This document shows, piece by piece, positions 1-7,424 of a DNA stretch of 15,015 nt. The number at the start of each line of letters is the position of its first letter. The stretch's first letter is position 1. The notes under the pieces were generated by a model. That model did no database searches. It saw nothing but the letters and a program-made list of their open reading frames with translations, and was not told the origin of the DNA. The position numbers were made by a program, and so were the translations under genes. This DNA is from Alphaproteobacteria bacterium (GTDB taxonomy: Bacteria; Pseudomonadota; Alphaproteobacteria; UBA828). The stretch covers positions 1 to 15,015 of the forward strand of contig JAPYQV010000021.1 in the NCBI GenBank assembly GCA_029937205.1, in the 5' to 3' direction.

Positions 1-1036
1 GGATATCAATGTCCCAGCCCGAAAGTTGCGACGCCAGTCTGACATTCTGGCCGCGCCGTCCAATCGCCAGGCTGAGCTGCTCGTCCGGCACCACGACCTC
101 AATGCGCTTGGCATCCTCATCGAGCACGACCTTGGAGACTTCCGCCGGCGCCAGGGCGTTCACAATCAATGCGGCGGGATCGGGCGACCACTGAATAATG
201 TCTATCTTTTCACCCTGCAGTTCGCTCACCACCGCCTGCACGCGCGAGCCCCGCATACCAACGCAGGCACCGACCGGGTCGATACTGGCGTCGTTCGAGA
301 ACACCGCTATTTTCGCCCGGCTGCCCGGGTCGCGTGCGACCGATTTTATTTCGATAATGCCGTCATAAATTTCCGGCACTTCCTGGGAGAATAATTTGGC
401 CATGAAATTGGGATGGGTGCGCGAGATAAATATCTGCGGCCCACGCTGTTCGCGCCGGACATCGTAGATATAGCCGCGGACCCGATCACCGTTGCGGAAC
501 GATTCGCGCGGCAACAGATCCTCGCGCCGGATAACGCCTTCGCCGCGGCCGAGATCGATGGTGACGCCGCCAAACTCGGCGCGTTTCACCAGACCGCTGG
601 CGATTTCGCCAACCCGGTCTTTATATTCCTCGTACTGGCGTGCACGTTCTGCTTCGCGGACCTTTTGCACAATCACTTGCTTGGCAGTTTGCGCGGCGAT
701 GCGGCCAAAATCGATCGGCGGCAGGGCATCGGCCAAATAGTCGCCAATTTGCGCCGCCGGATTGCGTTCCTGGGCATTGGCGATGCTGATTTGCGTTGTA
801 TCGTTTTCCACCGGGTCGGCGACCTCAAGGTAGCGCATCAGGCGAATTTCGCCGGTCTCCCGGTCGATCTCGGTGCGGATATCATGCTCCTGACCGTATT
901 TGCGCTTGCCGGCGTGGGTAATCGCCTGTTCCATCGCCTCCAGTACAAGATCCCGTTCTATGCTCTTTTCCCGCGCCACCACGTCCGCAACCTGCAGCAG
1001 TTCATGGCGCGCGAGACCGACTGTTTCCGTATCCAT
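1..1036 (-). CDS. nusA: Transcription termination/antitermination factor NusA (3' end cut by window edge)
   Basis: NusA binds RNA polymerase and nascent RNA in the cytoplasm and modulates pausing, termination and antitermination. Reading from the ATG at 1036 gives 345 open codons to the window edge, about two thirds of a usual alphaproteobacterial NusA. Visible parts are the N-terminal polymerase-binding domain (about residues 1-130), an S1 domain (about 135-205, with [21 protein letters not shown]), and the start of the KH region with the motifs GMRGSRV and [15 protein letters not shown]. The acidic C-terminal repeats are off-window. The start lies 5 bp after the rimP stop, so the two are almost certainly cotranscribed; infB normally follows. 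Expression is probably governed by the leader upstream of rimP. The identification is secure; only the 3' end is unseen. Confidence 0.96.
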   Translation of the reverse strand, partial: MDTETVGLARHELLQVADVVAREKSIERDLVLEAMEQAITHAGKRKYGQEHDIRTEIDRETGEIRLMRYLEVADPVENDTTQISIANAQERNPAAQIGDYLADALPPIDFGRIAAQTAKQVIVQKVREAERARQYEEYKDRVGEIASGLVKRAEFGGVTIDLGRGEGVIRREDLLPRESFRNGDRVRGYIYDVRREQRGPQIFISRTHPNFMAKLFSQEVPEIYDGIIEIKSVARDPGSRAKIAVFSNDASIDPVGACVGMRGSRVQAVVSELQGEKIDIIQWSPDPAALIVNALAPAEVSKVVLDEDAKRIEVVVPDEQLSLAIGRRGQNVRLASQLSGWDIDI

Positions 1037-1041
1037 TTGCG

Positions 1042-1533
1042 TTACATCCGTTTTTGCGTCTGTGCGGCCGCAATGAGCTCATCCGTAAGCACCAATTTGG
1101 CCTTTTTGATAATTGAGAACGGCACGACAGCAGCGCCATCGCCCTGGGAAATCCGTACATTTCCGTTTTCGATACCGAGGACCTGTCCGCGCAGTCGCTT
1201 GCGCCCATCGACCGCTTCGGTCATCTCGATCTTGGCTTCAAACCCGGCCAACCGTTCAAAATCGCCAATTCGCGTCAAAGGGCGATCCAGGCCCGGTGAA
1301 CTGACTTCCAAATTGTATTTGCCACCAATGGGATCCTCGACATCGAGCAAAGCCGAGACGGTTTTGCTGGCGAGCGCGCACTGGTCCACCGTTAAGGCGG
1401 CACGGTCACTCCGCTCGATCATAATTTGAAGGGTTGGGCGTCCGGCGGCGCCATAGCTCACCCGGACCAACTCGAGGCCCAGGGCCTCAAGCGACGGTGT
1501 TATCAACTCCTCGACACGGTGCGTCTGTTCCAT
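1042..1533 (-). CDS. rimP: Ribosome maturation factor RimP
   Basis: RimP assists maturation of the 30S ribosomal subunit in the cytoplasm. The 163-residue protein is of normal length. The N-terminal alpha/beta domain spans about residues 5-85 and contains the family signature YNLEVSSPGLDRPL (about 73-86); the C-terminal SH3-like domain follows (about 90-155, with RLRGQVLGIENGNVRI). It starts at ATG, with only a weak Shine-Dalgarno match. nusA begins 5 bp after its stop, the classic rimP-nusA-infB arrangement. A strong intrinsic terminator lies only 38 bp before the start codon, inside the spacer to trmB, which suggests attenuation of this operon. Nothing in the protein looks abnormal. Confidence 0.96.
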   Translation of the reverse strand: MEQTHRVEELITPSLEALGLELVRVSYGAAGRPTLQIMIERSDRAALTVDQCALASKTVSALLDVEDPIGGKYNLEVSSPGLDRPLTRIGDFERLAGFEAKIEMTEAVDGRKRLRGQVLGIENGNVRISQGDGAAVVPFSIIKKAKLVLTDELIAAAQTQKRM

Positions 1534-1679
1534 TTTGGCACCACATCGTCAATCTGCCGACAGCAGAAATGAAAAAGCGGGCCAGCGGCCCACCTCAATC
1601 GTCATCACAATCACTACCTCTTCGTTACTGCGCCTAAACTATCTCGCTTTGGCCTGCCGCTACAAGCGCTTTATGTTTT
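1534..1679 (-). promoter_or_regulatory. rimP-nusA leader, probable attenuator
   Basis: This 146-bp spacer between trmB and rimP ends in an intrinsic terminator (1572-1593). Only 38 bp separate its U-tract from the rimP ATG, too little for a complete promoter plus ribosome-binding site, so transcripts reaching rimP probably pass through the hairpin. A segment at 1651-1660 (GCGGCAGGCC on the minus strand) could partly pair with the 3' arm of the terminator (GCGG...GCC against GGCCCGC) as an antiterminator, with a 3-nt bulge. A weak promoter-like pair, TTGTAG and TAGTTT with an 18-nt spacer, lies further upstream. From memory, a 'rimP leader' attenuator with a 3' terminator has been predicted in Alphaproteobacteria; membership of that family is inference. 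The terminator may simply also end the metK-trmB transcript. Confidence 0.6.
1572..1593 (-). terminator. Intrinsic terminator in the rimP leader
   Basis: Minus-strand RNA reads GUGGGCC, loop GCU, GGCCCGC, then UUUUU. The stem is 7 bp (one G-U wobble) with a triloop, directly followed by five U. There is no T-tract on the plus-strand side, so it works only in the minus direction. It lies 86 bp after the trmB stop and 38 bp before the rimP start. Confidence 0.8.
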
Positions 1680-2408
1680 TTACACTGAATTGGCTTGTGC
1701 ACGCGAGCACGCCAGGCGCTCGAAGCGCAGAAACATCGGCGCCCGGCCGGCCTCTCGGGCTTTGCCTTCATAGCGCGTTTCAGGCCAGTCATCCGGCCGT
1801 TCCCGCCAATCGTCGGGGCGTTCAGCGAGCCAGCGAAATCTCGGTTCATCGAGTAATTTTATCAGGCTTGCGCGGCCGTATTCGGGGTGATCGGTGGCGA
1901 ATCTAAATTCGCCGCCATCGGCCATAATATCGGCGAAACGGGCAACATTTTCGCGCGTAACCATGCGTCGCTTGTGGTGGCGCCGTTTCGGCCATGGGTC
2001 GGGGAATAGCAGACATAACCGGTTGATTCCGCCGCCGCCAAGCCGGGCCATAAGAAGACGGGCATCGTCGGGAAAAATGCGCACATTGCTGAGATTTTCA
2101 ATGGCGATCTGATCGAGGAGGGCGGAAACACCATTGAGAAACGGGTCACAGCCGATGAAGCCGACATCGGGGCGGCGCGCGGCCTGCCAGGCCAGATGCT
2201 CGCCCGCGCCGAAGCCGATCTCTAGCCACACTTCCTTGGTGCCATCGGCAAACAGGTCGCGTGGCTGAATGGGATCGCCGTCCGGCGTCAAGTCGATCCC
2301 GATTTGAGGCAGGAGATCTCGCATCAGGGCTTGGCGCTGAGGTCTTAATCTGTGGCCCTGGCGCCGGCCAAACACCACGAGGCGGCGATATTTCGGATTT
2401 CCCGTCAT
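1680..2408 (-). CDS. trmB: tRNA (guanine-N7-)-methyltransferase TrmB
   Basis: TrmB uses S-adenosylmethionine to make 7-methylguanosine at position 46 in the tRNA variable loop. The 242-residue protein shows the SAM-binding motif EIGFGAGEH (63-71), an acidic post-motif segment (FIGCDPF, 84-90), and the family signature FPDPWPKRRHHKRR (135-148). The ATG start has AGGG 5 nt upstream. It begins 32 bp after the metK stop with no terminator between, so metK, which makes its cofactor, and trmB are likely one transcript. The C-terminus (SRAQANSV) is slightly longer than minimal TrmB proteins. The call is secure. Confidence 0.95.
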   Translation of the reverse strand: MTGNPKYRRLVVFGRRQGHRLRPQRQALMRDLLPQIGIDLTPDGDPIQPRDLFADGTKEVWLEIGFGAGEHLAWQAARRPDVGFIGCDPFLNGVSALLDQIAIENLSNVRIFPDDARLLMARLGGGGINRLCLLFPDPWPKRRHHKRRMVTRENVARFADIMADGGEFRFATDHPEYGRASLIKLLDEPRFRWLAERPDDWRERPDDWPETRYEGKAREAGRAPMFLRFERLACSRAQANSV

Positions 2409-2440
2409 GTCGCCCTGCCCTCACATTTGAAGAGGCGCGC

Positions 2441-3610
2441 TTAAGCGAGGGCGCGCTTCAGCTCCTCGGCCAGATCGGTCCGTTCCCACGAAAATCCACC
2501 GTCCGGCTCGGGTGCGCGGCCAAAATGTCCGTACGCTGCGGTGCGCGCGTATATCGGTTTGTTAAGCTCGAGATGTTTGCGAATGCCGCGTGGCGTGAGA
2601 TCCATGGCTTGGCTGAGCGCCTTGGCAAGTTTGGCTTCATCGACTTTTCCGGTGTCATGGGTATCGACATAAAGCGACAGCGGTTTGGCCACGCCGATGG
2701 CATAGCTCAGCTGGATCGTGCAGCGTTCGGCAAGTCCGGCAGCGACGACATTTTTGGCCATATAGCGTGACGCATAAGCCGCCGAGCGATCCACTTTCGA
2801 GGGGTCTTTGCCGGAAAAAGCGCCGCCGCCATGGGGCGCGGCTCCGCCATAGGTATCGACGATGATCTTGCGCCCGGTCAGGCCGGCATCTCCATCCGGG
2901 CCGCCGATGACGAAACGTCCGGTCGGATTGACGTAGAATTCCTCTTCCGGGCACATCCAGCCATCCGGTAGAACATTGACCACGTGGGGACGAACGATTT
3001 CGCGAACTTCATCCTGACTGAGCGTTGCCAAATGCTGGCTGGAGACGACAATCGAGGTCGCGCCGACCGGTTTTCCGTCCACATAGCGCAAGGTCACTTG
3101 GCTTTTTGAATCGGGCAGCAGGCCCGGTTCCGCGCCGGAATGGCGGGCATCGGCGAGCGAACGCAAGATGGCATGGGAATAATGAATGGCCGCCGGCATT
3201 AGCGCTTCGGTCTCGCGGCAAGCATAGCCGAACATGATGCCTTGATCGCCGGCGCCCTCGTCCTTATTGCCGCTGCCGTCGACACCCATGGCGATATCGC
3301 CGGACTGGGAGTGGATATGCACGTCCACATGGGCGCGTGCCCAATGAAATCCGTCCTGCTCGTAGCCGATCTGCTTCACCGCTTCGCGCGCCACATCCTC
3401 CATCATGTCGTGCGTGATGGAGTCCGGGCCGCGCACCTCACCGGCCAAAACGATACGATTGGTGGTGACCATTGTTTCGCATGCCACGCGCGCCTCAGGC
3501 TCGCGCGCCAGGAAGGTATCGACGATCGCGTCTGAGATGCGGTCGCACACTTTGTCGGGGTGGCCTTCCGAAACTGATTCGCTGGTAAATAAATAATTGG
3601 ATAGCGTCAA
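2441..3610 (-). CDS. metK: S-adenosylmethionine synthetase MetK
   Basis: MetK makes S-adenosylmethionine from methionine and ATP, the methyl donor for TrmB and MiaB encoded nearby. The 389-residue product has normal length and all hallmarks: [16 protein letters not shown] at residues 5-20 with the catalytic His of GHPDK, the loop motif [12 protein letters not shown] (about 120-131), and the glycine-rich [19 protein letters not shown]. The start codon is TTG: no in-frame ATG or GTG lies near it, conserved residues begin four codons later, and AAGGGAG lies 8 nt upstream. The unusual start may limit its translation. A 159-bp leader with competing inverted repeats separates it from the HTH regulator gene upstream. 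trmB follows after 32 bp. Confidence 0.97.
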   Translation of the reverse strand: MTLSNYLFTSESVSEGHPDKVCDRISDAIVDTFLAREPEARVACETMVTTNRIVLAGEVRGPDSITHDMMEDVAREAVKQIGYEQDGFHWARAHVDVHIHSQSGDIAMGVDGSGNKDEGAGDQGIMFGYACRETEALMPAAIHYSHAILRSLADARHSGAEPGLLPDSKSQVTLRYVDGKPVGATSIVVSSQHLATLSQDEVREIVRPHVVNVLPDGWMCPEEEFYVNPTGRFVIGGPDGDAGLTGRKIIVDTYGGAAPHGGGAFSGKDPSKVDRSAAYASRYMAKNVVAAGLAERCTIQLSYAIGVAKPLSLYVDTHDTGKVDEAKLAKALSQAMDLTPRGIRKHLELNKPIYARTAAYGHFGRAPEPDGGFSWERTDLAEELKRALA

Positions 3611-3769
3611 GAAACGAACTCCCTTTTACACGGCGCGGCTGTTTTTAAGAGAAGGCCTATAATCCATGTAACACGGCAAAATTGCTCCGCCGTTTTGTGG
3701 CAATCTTTATCGTGGCGGTCAAGCGCTTTGCCAAACCGTCGAGAGCAGCGATAAAAGAGAAGGAGGGGC
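3611..3769 (-). promoter_or_regulatory. metK leader/promoter region with competing inverted repeats
   Basis: This spacer holds the metK promoter and leader. On the minus strand ACGGCG (3693-3688) can pair with GCCGT in the copy at 3677-3671 or with CGCCGT in the copy at 3635-3628; the second copy sits just before the Shine-Dalgarno. The only -35-like box I see is TTGACC (3722-3717), whose best-spaced -10 (CACAAA) is poor. Inside is the near-dyad GCAAAATTGC (3676-3685, plus strand), similar to elements in other leaders of the window. I do not recognise a known SAM riboswitch class. No clear terminator follows the upstream HTH gene. Function is unproven. Confidence 0.4.
3619..3625 (-). promoter_or_regulatory. 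Ribosome-binding site deciding the TTG start of metK
   Basis: AAGGGAG on the minus strand lies 8 nt before the TTG at 3610. This is the strongest Shine-Dalgarno match seen in the window and supports TTG as the real start. Confidence 0.75.
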
Positions 3770-4201
3770 TTAGCTCGAGGAGCTGCGTTTGTCGCCGGAT
3801 GCCGGGCCAGCGACAGCTTTTACCAGCTCGAATACGCGCTTGCGAACACTTGGTTCGGTGATGCGGTAGTAAGCCCGAACCAGTTCAAGTGTTTCCCGTT
3901 TAACCAGCGGATCGCCTTCGAAAGATGCAATTTTAATATCGGCGAGACCGGGGGTTTTTTGGCTGGATATTTCTTCCGGTAAGTCGTCAAAGAAATACGA
4001 AACTGGAATGTCGAGCACTTGCGATAATTGATAGAGGCGGCTGGATCCAATCCGGTTTGTTCCATGTTCATATTTTTGAACTTGTTGGAAAGTTAAATTT
4101 ATCGCTTTGCCAAGTTTTTCCTGGCTCATGCCGAGCAAAGTGCGGCGTAAGCGAACGCGCTTTCCGACGTGAATGTCTATAGGATTTGGATGCAGTGCCA
4201 T
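3770..4201 (-). CDS. XRE-family HTH transcriptional regulator, PhrR/PraR-like
   Basis: This 143-residue cytoplasmic DNA-binding protein has a Cro/cI-type helix-turn-helix at about residues 13-68, with GMSQEKLGKAINLTFQQVQKYE as helices 2-3 region, followed by a linker and a helical C-terminal segment (about 95-132). Its size, HTH sequence and place between lnt and metK match the rhizobial PhrR/PraR regulators; in Sinorhizobium phrR was described next to actA, the lnt homologue. Those proteins affect acid response, adhesion/biofilm and quorum sensing; the role here is inference. It starts at ATG with a purine-rich AAGAGAA nearby. Its 201-bp upstream spacer is AT-rich and holds a perfect dyad that may be an operator. 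The C-terminus ends in a serine run. Confidence 0.85.
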   Translation of the reverse strand: MALHPNPIDIHVGKRVRLRRTLLGMSQEKLGKAINLTFQQVQKYEHGTNRIGSSRLYQLSQVLDIPVSYFFDDLPEEISSQKTPGLADIKIASFEGDPLVKRETLELVRAYYRITEPSVRKRVFELVKAVAGPASGDKRSSSS

Positions 4202-4402
4202 AGGTTCTCTTTATCCGAAGAATTCAACTTTACGTTTCGCCTCGAAATTGCGCTCCGCAATATAAAAGGGCCCCAAATAGTCGAACCCTGTGAACATCTT
4301 TCTCTTAACCTATTTCAATTTATTATGTCAACAACTGCTTCATTCTATTATTTATTGGTAGAGGATTTATTGTATGGGCATTTTCACTGCGGTTGACTTT
4401 AT
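4202..4402 (-). promoter_or_regulatory. AT-rich spacer upstream of the HTH regulator, candidate promoter
   Basis: This 201-bp gene-free stretch between lnt and the HTH gene is much richer in A+T than its surroundings. It contains a perfect -35 box TTGACA (4331-4326), but the best -10 at 17-nt spacing (TTAAGA, 4308-4303) is weak; a TAAGAG at 18 nt is an alternative. A dyad lies at 4247-4261 in the expected leader. I see no convincing intrinsic terminator after lnt. A separate promoter here would set the regulator apart from the miaB-lnt operon. Confidence 0.4.
4247..4261. repeat. Perfect inverted repeat in the leader of the HTH regulator
   Basis: ATTGCG-CTC-CGCAAT is a 6-bp perfect dyad with a 3-nt centre, 46 bp before the regulator start. 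It has no following T-tract, so it is not a terminator. It could be an operator for autoregulation or an RNA hairpin near the ribosome-binding site. Its flank, AAATTGCGCTC (4245-4255), recurs exactly in the fur leader (14382-14392). Confidence 0.6.
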
Positions 4403-5956
4403 TTAATTCTTCTCACGCATAGCACGAATACTAACTAGGCCCAGCGGGATAATAAGGATTAAAATTAAAGTCAGGTCCCCCATCACCGCATAGGGCGTTC
4501 GTCCTAATGCAGCGGGAAGGACAGTCTGCAACACACCCTCCTGGCCCAAAGGAAGGTGTGCCAAACGGCGTCCGAGCGGGTCAAAGACGGCGGAAATTCC
4601 AGTATTGGCAGCACGTACCATGGGCAGACCTTCTTCTACCGCGCGTAGACGGGCGGCCTGCAAATGTTGGTAAGGACCGGCGGTATTTCCGAACCATCCA
4701 TCATTGGTAATATTGAGCAGCCAAGCGGGCCGTATTTCATTAGACGTCACTTGGCCGGGAAAAATCACTTCATAACAGATTAACGGGCTCAACGGGGGCA
4801 GGCCCGGAACATGCACTGTTTGAGCGCCCGGTCCGGAGGAGAAGTCAAAACTTCCATGTGTCAGTTTGGCGATACGGAAGAGGCTCCGGAGCGGCATATA
4901 TTCACCAAACGGCACAAGATGATGCTTGTCGTAGGTGGCCGCCAAGTTTCCGTTCGAATCGATGGCGTGAAGACTGTTCCACAATTGAGGCGTGGCACTG
5001 TCGCCGCCGCTGCCTTGGCGCAGCGCACCGGTCAACAGCAAGCCACCATCCGGTACAGCGCGGGCGAGCCATTTGGCCAGGCCGGTATCGTTGCTGATGT
5101 CATAGGGCACGGCCGTCTCGGGCCAAATAACATGGCTGGCACCGTTTGGCAGGGCGGCCAGCGTCATGCGCATGTGTTTTTCGAGCGCCGCTTGCCGAGA
5201 TCCGGCGCGCCATTTTAAGGTCTGCGGGATATTCGCCTGGACGATCAACAGTTTGACGCCAGGCACCTCGGAAGGGTGCACCAGCGAAAGGCGCACGGTC
5301 CCGCCAATCCAAATTGCGGCAAGAATGAGTATCGCCGTGGTGGGCGCCCGCCAATTGGCCGCAATTGCCTGATCGCCGCGGCGCTCCGCCAATAGCGCCG
5401 GCGCCGACGCGGCGAGGACCGTAAAGAAACTAAGTCCATAAATGCCGGTCAATGCGGTCACTTGAATCATGCCTTCCGAGACACTCCACGACGTGCCGAT
5501 CAAATTCATCGGAAAACCGCCCAGCACATGGCCGCGCAACCATTCCGTGGCGGTCCACGCGACGGCGAACACAAGCACGCGCGACAGGCCAGCGCGGCGG
5601 CTGGCAAAGACGGCAAGCGCGGCGAGAGCCGGGAAGAGCGCCAATGCGGCGCACAAAGCAAGGATCGCGGGCACCGCCACCCAGGCAAACTTGTCGGAAT
5701 CGGTCAGCATGGCGGCGCCGACCCAATAGCAAGCGGCCAAGAAATGACCGAAGCCAAACCACCACCCGACGATGGTGGCGCGCCACAGCGTCGTTGAAGA
5801 CGAAATCAGCCAGAGCAGGCCGACGAATGCCGGCACCAGAAGTGGCAGCGCGTTGGCCGGCGGCAGGGCGCAAGCCGCGCCGGCGCCGAGGACAAAGCCG
5901 AGAAGGGACCGGTGCCACCCGCGCAGCGCCGCGGCACGGCGTGATTGCGCCGCCAT
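4403..5956 (-). CDS. lnt: Apolipoprotein N-acyltransferase Lnt
   Basis: Lnt adds the third acyl chain to the N-terminal cysteine of lipoproteins at the periplasmic face of the inner membrane. The product from the ATG at 5956 is 517 residues, normal for the family. About six hydrophobic segments fill residues 15-230, followed by the nitrilase-like domain. The expected Glu-Lys-Cys triad is visible as E280 (WPETAVPYD), K344 (YDKHHLVPFGEY) and C394 (LICYEVIFPG), with NITNDGWFG after it; a final membrane helix lies near 495-510. An upstream GTG at 6007 overlaps the corC stop as GTGA and would add 17 residues, but the ATG has GGAGA 7 nt upstream and gives a more typical N-terminus. It is the last gene of the miaB-lnt run. 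GC content drops near its 3' end. Confidence 0.95.
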   Translation of the reverse strand: MAAQSRRAAALRGWHRSLLGFVLGAGAACALPPANALPLLVPAFVGLLWLISSSTTLWRATIVGWWFGFGHFLAACYWVGAAMLTDSDKFAWVAVPAILALCAALALFPALAALAVFASRRAGLSRVLVFAVAWTATEWLRGHVLGGFPMNLIGTSWSVSEGMIQVTALTGIYGLSFFTVLAASAPALLAERRGDQAIAANWRAPTTAILILAAIWIGGTVRLSLVHPSEVPGVKLLIVQANIPQTLKWRAGSRQAALEKHMRMTLAALPNGASHVIWPETAVPYDISNDTGLAKWLARAVPDGGLLLTGALRQGSGGDSATPQLWNSLHAIDSNGNLAATYDKHHLVPFGEYMPLRSLFRIAKLTHGSFDFSSGPGAQTVHVPGLPPLSPLICYEVIFPGQVTSNEIRPAWLLNITNDGWFGNTAGPYQHLQAARLRAVEEGLPMVRAANTGISAVFDPLGRRLAHLPLGQEGVLQTVLPAALGRTPYAVMGDLTLILILIIPLGLVSIRAMREKN

Positions 5957-5963
5957 GAAATTG

Positions 5964-5968
5964 TCTCC
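5964..5968 (-). promoter_or_regulatory. Ribosome-binding site favouring the internal ATG start of lnt
   Basis: GGAGA on the minus strand lies 7 nt before the ATG at 5956. The alternative GTG at 6007 has no comparable site, so this decides the start, though translational coupling through the GTGA overlap is possible. Confidence 0.55.
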
Positions 5969-6003
5969 GACCCGCAACAACCCTCCAACGGTTCGCTGCG
6001 AGG

Positions 6004-6933
6004 TCACGTCTGCCCAGGCTCGTCCGGTGGCGTTGTCGCGCTCACGCGCACCCGCTTGACCCGCCTCGGGTCGGCGTCGATGATTTCGAAAGTCAGTCCG
6101 GCCGGATGGTTTAGGTGATCATGGCGGCGAGGCACACGTCCGGCGAGGCGCGAGACAAGGCCGCCCACCGTTTCGATGTCTTCGTCTAGCTCCCCGTCGC
6201 GCAGAACCAGGCTAAAATGCTTTTCAAGTGTCTCGATTTCGGTGCGTGCATCGGCCTCGACAATGCCGTCGGGCGATACACTGAAAGTCGGTGCCGGCGC
6301 GGCATCGTGCTCATCCTCAATCTCGCCGACGATCTCTTCGACCAAGTCTTCAATCGTAACCAGGCCGTCGGTGCCGCCATACTCGTCGACAATGACAGCC
6401 ATATGCAGTCGGCTGGTCCGCATCTTGGCGAGCAAGTCGATGACCGGCATGGATTGTGGAACAAACAGCAACGGCCGCTTGATTTGCTGCAGATCAAACT
6501 TATTCGCGCTGCCCCAATATGCCATGACGTCGCGGATATGCACCATGCCGACGACTTCATCCAGCGTATCGCGGTATACCGGCATGCGCGAATGGCCGCT
6601 TTTCTTGATTGCCGCGACGACATCGTCCAGTGCCGCACTTTCGTCGATGGCAATTATGTCCGGTCGCGGCACCATGGCATCTTCTGCGTTGAGGCGGCCA
6701 AAACGCAGTAAATTCATCAGCAGATCCCGTTCTTCGGGTGTGATCTGCTCGGAGATTTCCTCTTCTTCCTCGATCAATTCTTCGAGGGATTCCTGCCACG
6801 TCGTGTCACCGTTACGCGCAAATGCGCGCAAGAGCCACGCGCTAACGGAGCGGACGATGGAGGGTTCGGGGCGGCTGTCTCCGTTTGGCGAAGCCGCATC
6901 GTTTCCAGATGGAGGTTTGTCGCTTTCCTTCAT
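6004..6933 (-). CDS. corC: CBS-domain protein CorC/TlyC (HlyC family)
   Basis: This 309-residue soluble protein belongs to the CorC/HlyC family, linked to Mg2+/Co2+ efflux and often annotated as hemolysin C. A variable N-terminus and an acidic helix (ELIEEEEEISEQITPEERDLL, about 52-72) precede two CBS domains (about 85-145, with AMVPRPDIIAID and GHSRMPVYRDTLDEVVGMVHIRDVM; about 152-205, with VIVDEYGGTDGLVTIEDLVEEIVGEI). The CorC_HlyC domain fills 215-297. There is no DUF21 membrane domain, as usual for the short form beside ybeY and lnt. It starts at ATG and shares one base with the ybeY stop (TAATG), implying translational coupling. The hemolysin name is historical; the exact biochemical role is uncertain. 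Confidence 0.92.
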   Translation of the reverse strand: MKESDKPPSGNDAASPNGDSRPEPSIVRSVSAWLLRAFARNGDTTWQESLEELIEEEEEISEQITPEERDLLMNLLRFGRLNAEDAMVPRPDIIAIDESAALDDVVAAIKKSGHSRMPVYRDTLDEVVGMVHIRDVMAYWGSANKFDLQQIKRPLLFVPQSMPVIDLLAKMRTSRLHMAVIVDEYGGTDGLVTIEDLVEEIVGEIEDEHDAAPAPTFSVSPDGIVEADARTEIETLEKHFSLVLRDGELDEDIETVGGLVSRLAGRVPRRHDHLNHPAGLTFEIIDADPRRVKRVRVSATTPPDEPGQT

Positions 6934-7424
6934 TACTTTGTTACAACGCCAGCCGGCACGTAGGGATTTGTAATTCCCATACCCGCCAGCGCCTGAATCT
7001 CTAGTTTCTCCATTGTCTCAGCGTCAGAGTCATTGCCATGATCATAGCCTAAAAGATGCAGCACGCCATGTATCACGAGATGGCTTAAATGTTCCTGCAA
7101 ACTTCGCCCCGCCGTTTCTGCTTCGTGGTGCGCCGTTTCCAACGCCACCACCACATCGCCCAACGGTTCAGCGGTCGGTTGCGCAGAAGGCAATTCGGAA
7201 TCGGCGTAACGAAAGGCCAATACATTGGTGGCTTCATCAACGCCGCGATATTTCAGGTTCAAGCGGCGAACCAAAGCGTCATCGGCGAGCATGATGACAA
7301 GTTCATTGGCTTGCGGTTTGGTTGTCAACGCCAAGGCCGCCACCGCTGCTTTCCGTGTCACGCGGCGCGCTTCAGGAAGCGCGGTCCGCCATGCCCTGTG
7401 AGGTATCGTTATTGCGATCTCCAT
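6933..7424 (-). CDS. ybeY: Endoribonuclease YbeY (16S rRNA maturation)
   Basis: YbeY is a zinc-dependent single-strand endoribonuclease needed for 16S rRNA 3' maturation and ribosome quality control. From the ATG at 7424 it has 163 residues, the normal size, with the metal motif HGVLHLLGYDH complete at 119-129 and TNVLAF plus LGDVVVAL upstream. The open frame extends back to 7544, but family similarity begins at MEIAITIPHRAWR. An ATG four codons earlier (7436) is the other option; neither has a strong Shine-Dalgarno. Either start lies inside the 3' end of the 7TM-HD gene, a 53- or 65-bp overlap that is much longer than the 1-4 bp overlaps elsewhere in the operon. corC begins on the last base of its stop region (TAATG). 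Confidence 0.94.
   Translation of the reverse strand: MEIAITIPHRAWRTALPEARRVTRKAAVAALALTTKPQANELVIMLADDALVRRLNLKYRGVDEATNVLAFRYADSELPSAQPTAEPLGDVVVALETAHHEAETAGRSLQEHLSHLVIHGVLHLLGYDHGNDSDAETMEKLEIQALAGMGITNPYVPAGVVTK

Noticed and set aside
413..1429. Long plus-strand open frame opposite nusA and rimP
   Set aside because: It lies opposite two clear minus-strand genes, has no recognisable domain, and its composition is that of an antisense shadow in GC-rich coding DNA.
3611..3769. Known SAM riboswitch (SAM-II or SAM/SAH type) before metK
   Set aside because: The leader does contain CACAAAACGG and GGAGCA-like strings, but the order and helices of the SAM/SAH class do not form, and no SAM-II pseudoknot is recognisable by eye. 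A covariance search would decide.
4169..4396. 75-codon plus-strand open frame in the spacer before the HTH regulator
   Set aside because: It overlaps the regulator start, has no ribosome-binding site or recognisable features, and the AT-rich spacer fits a promoter better.
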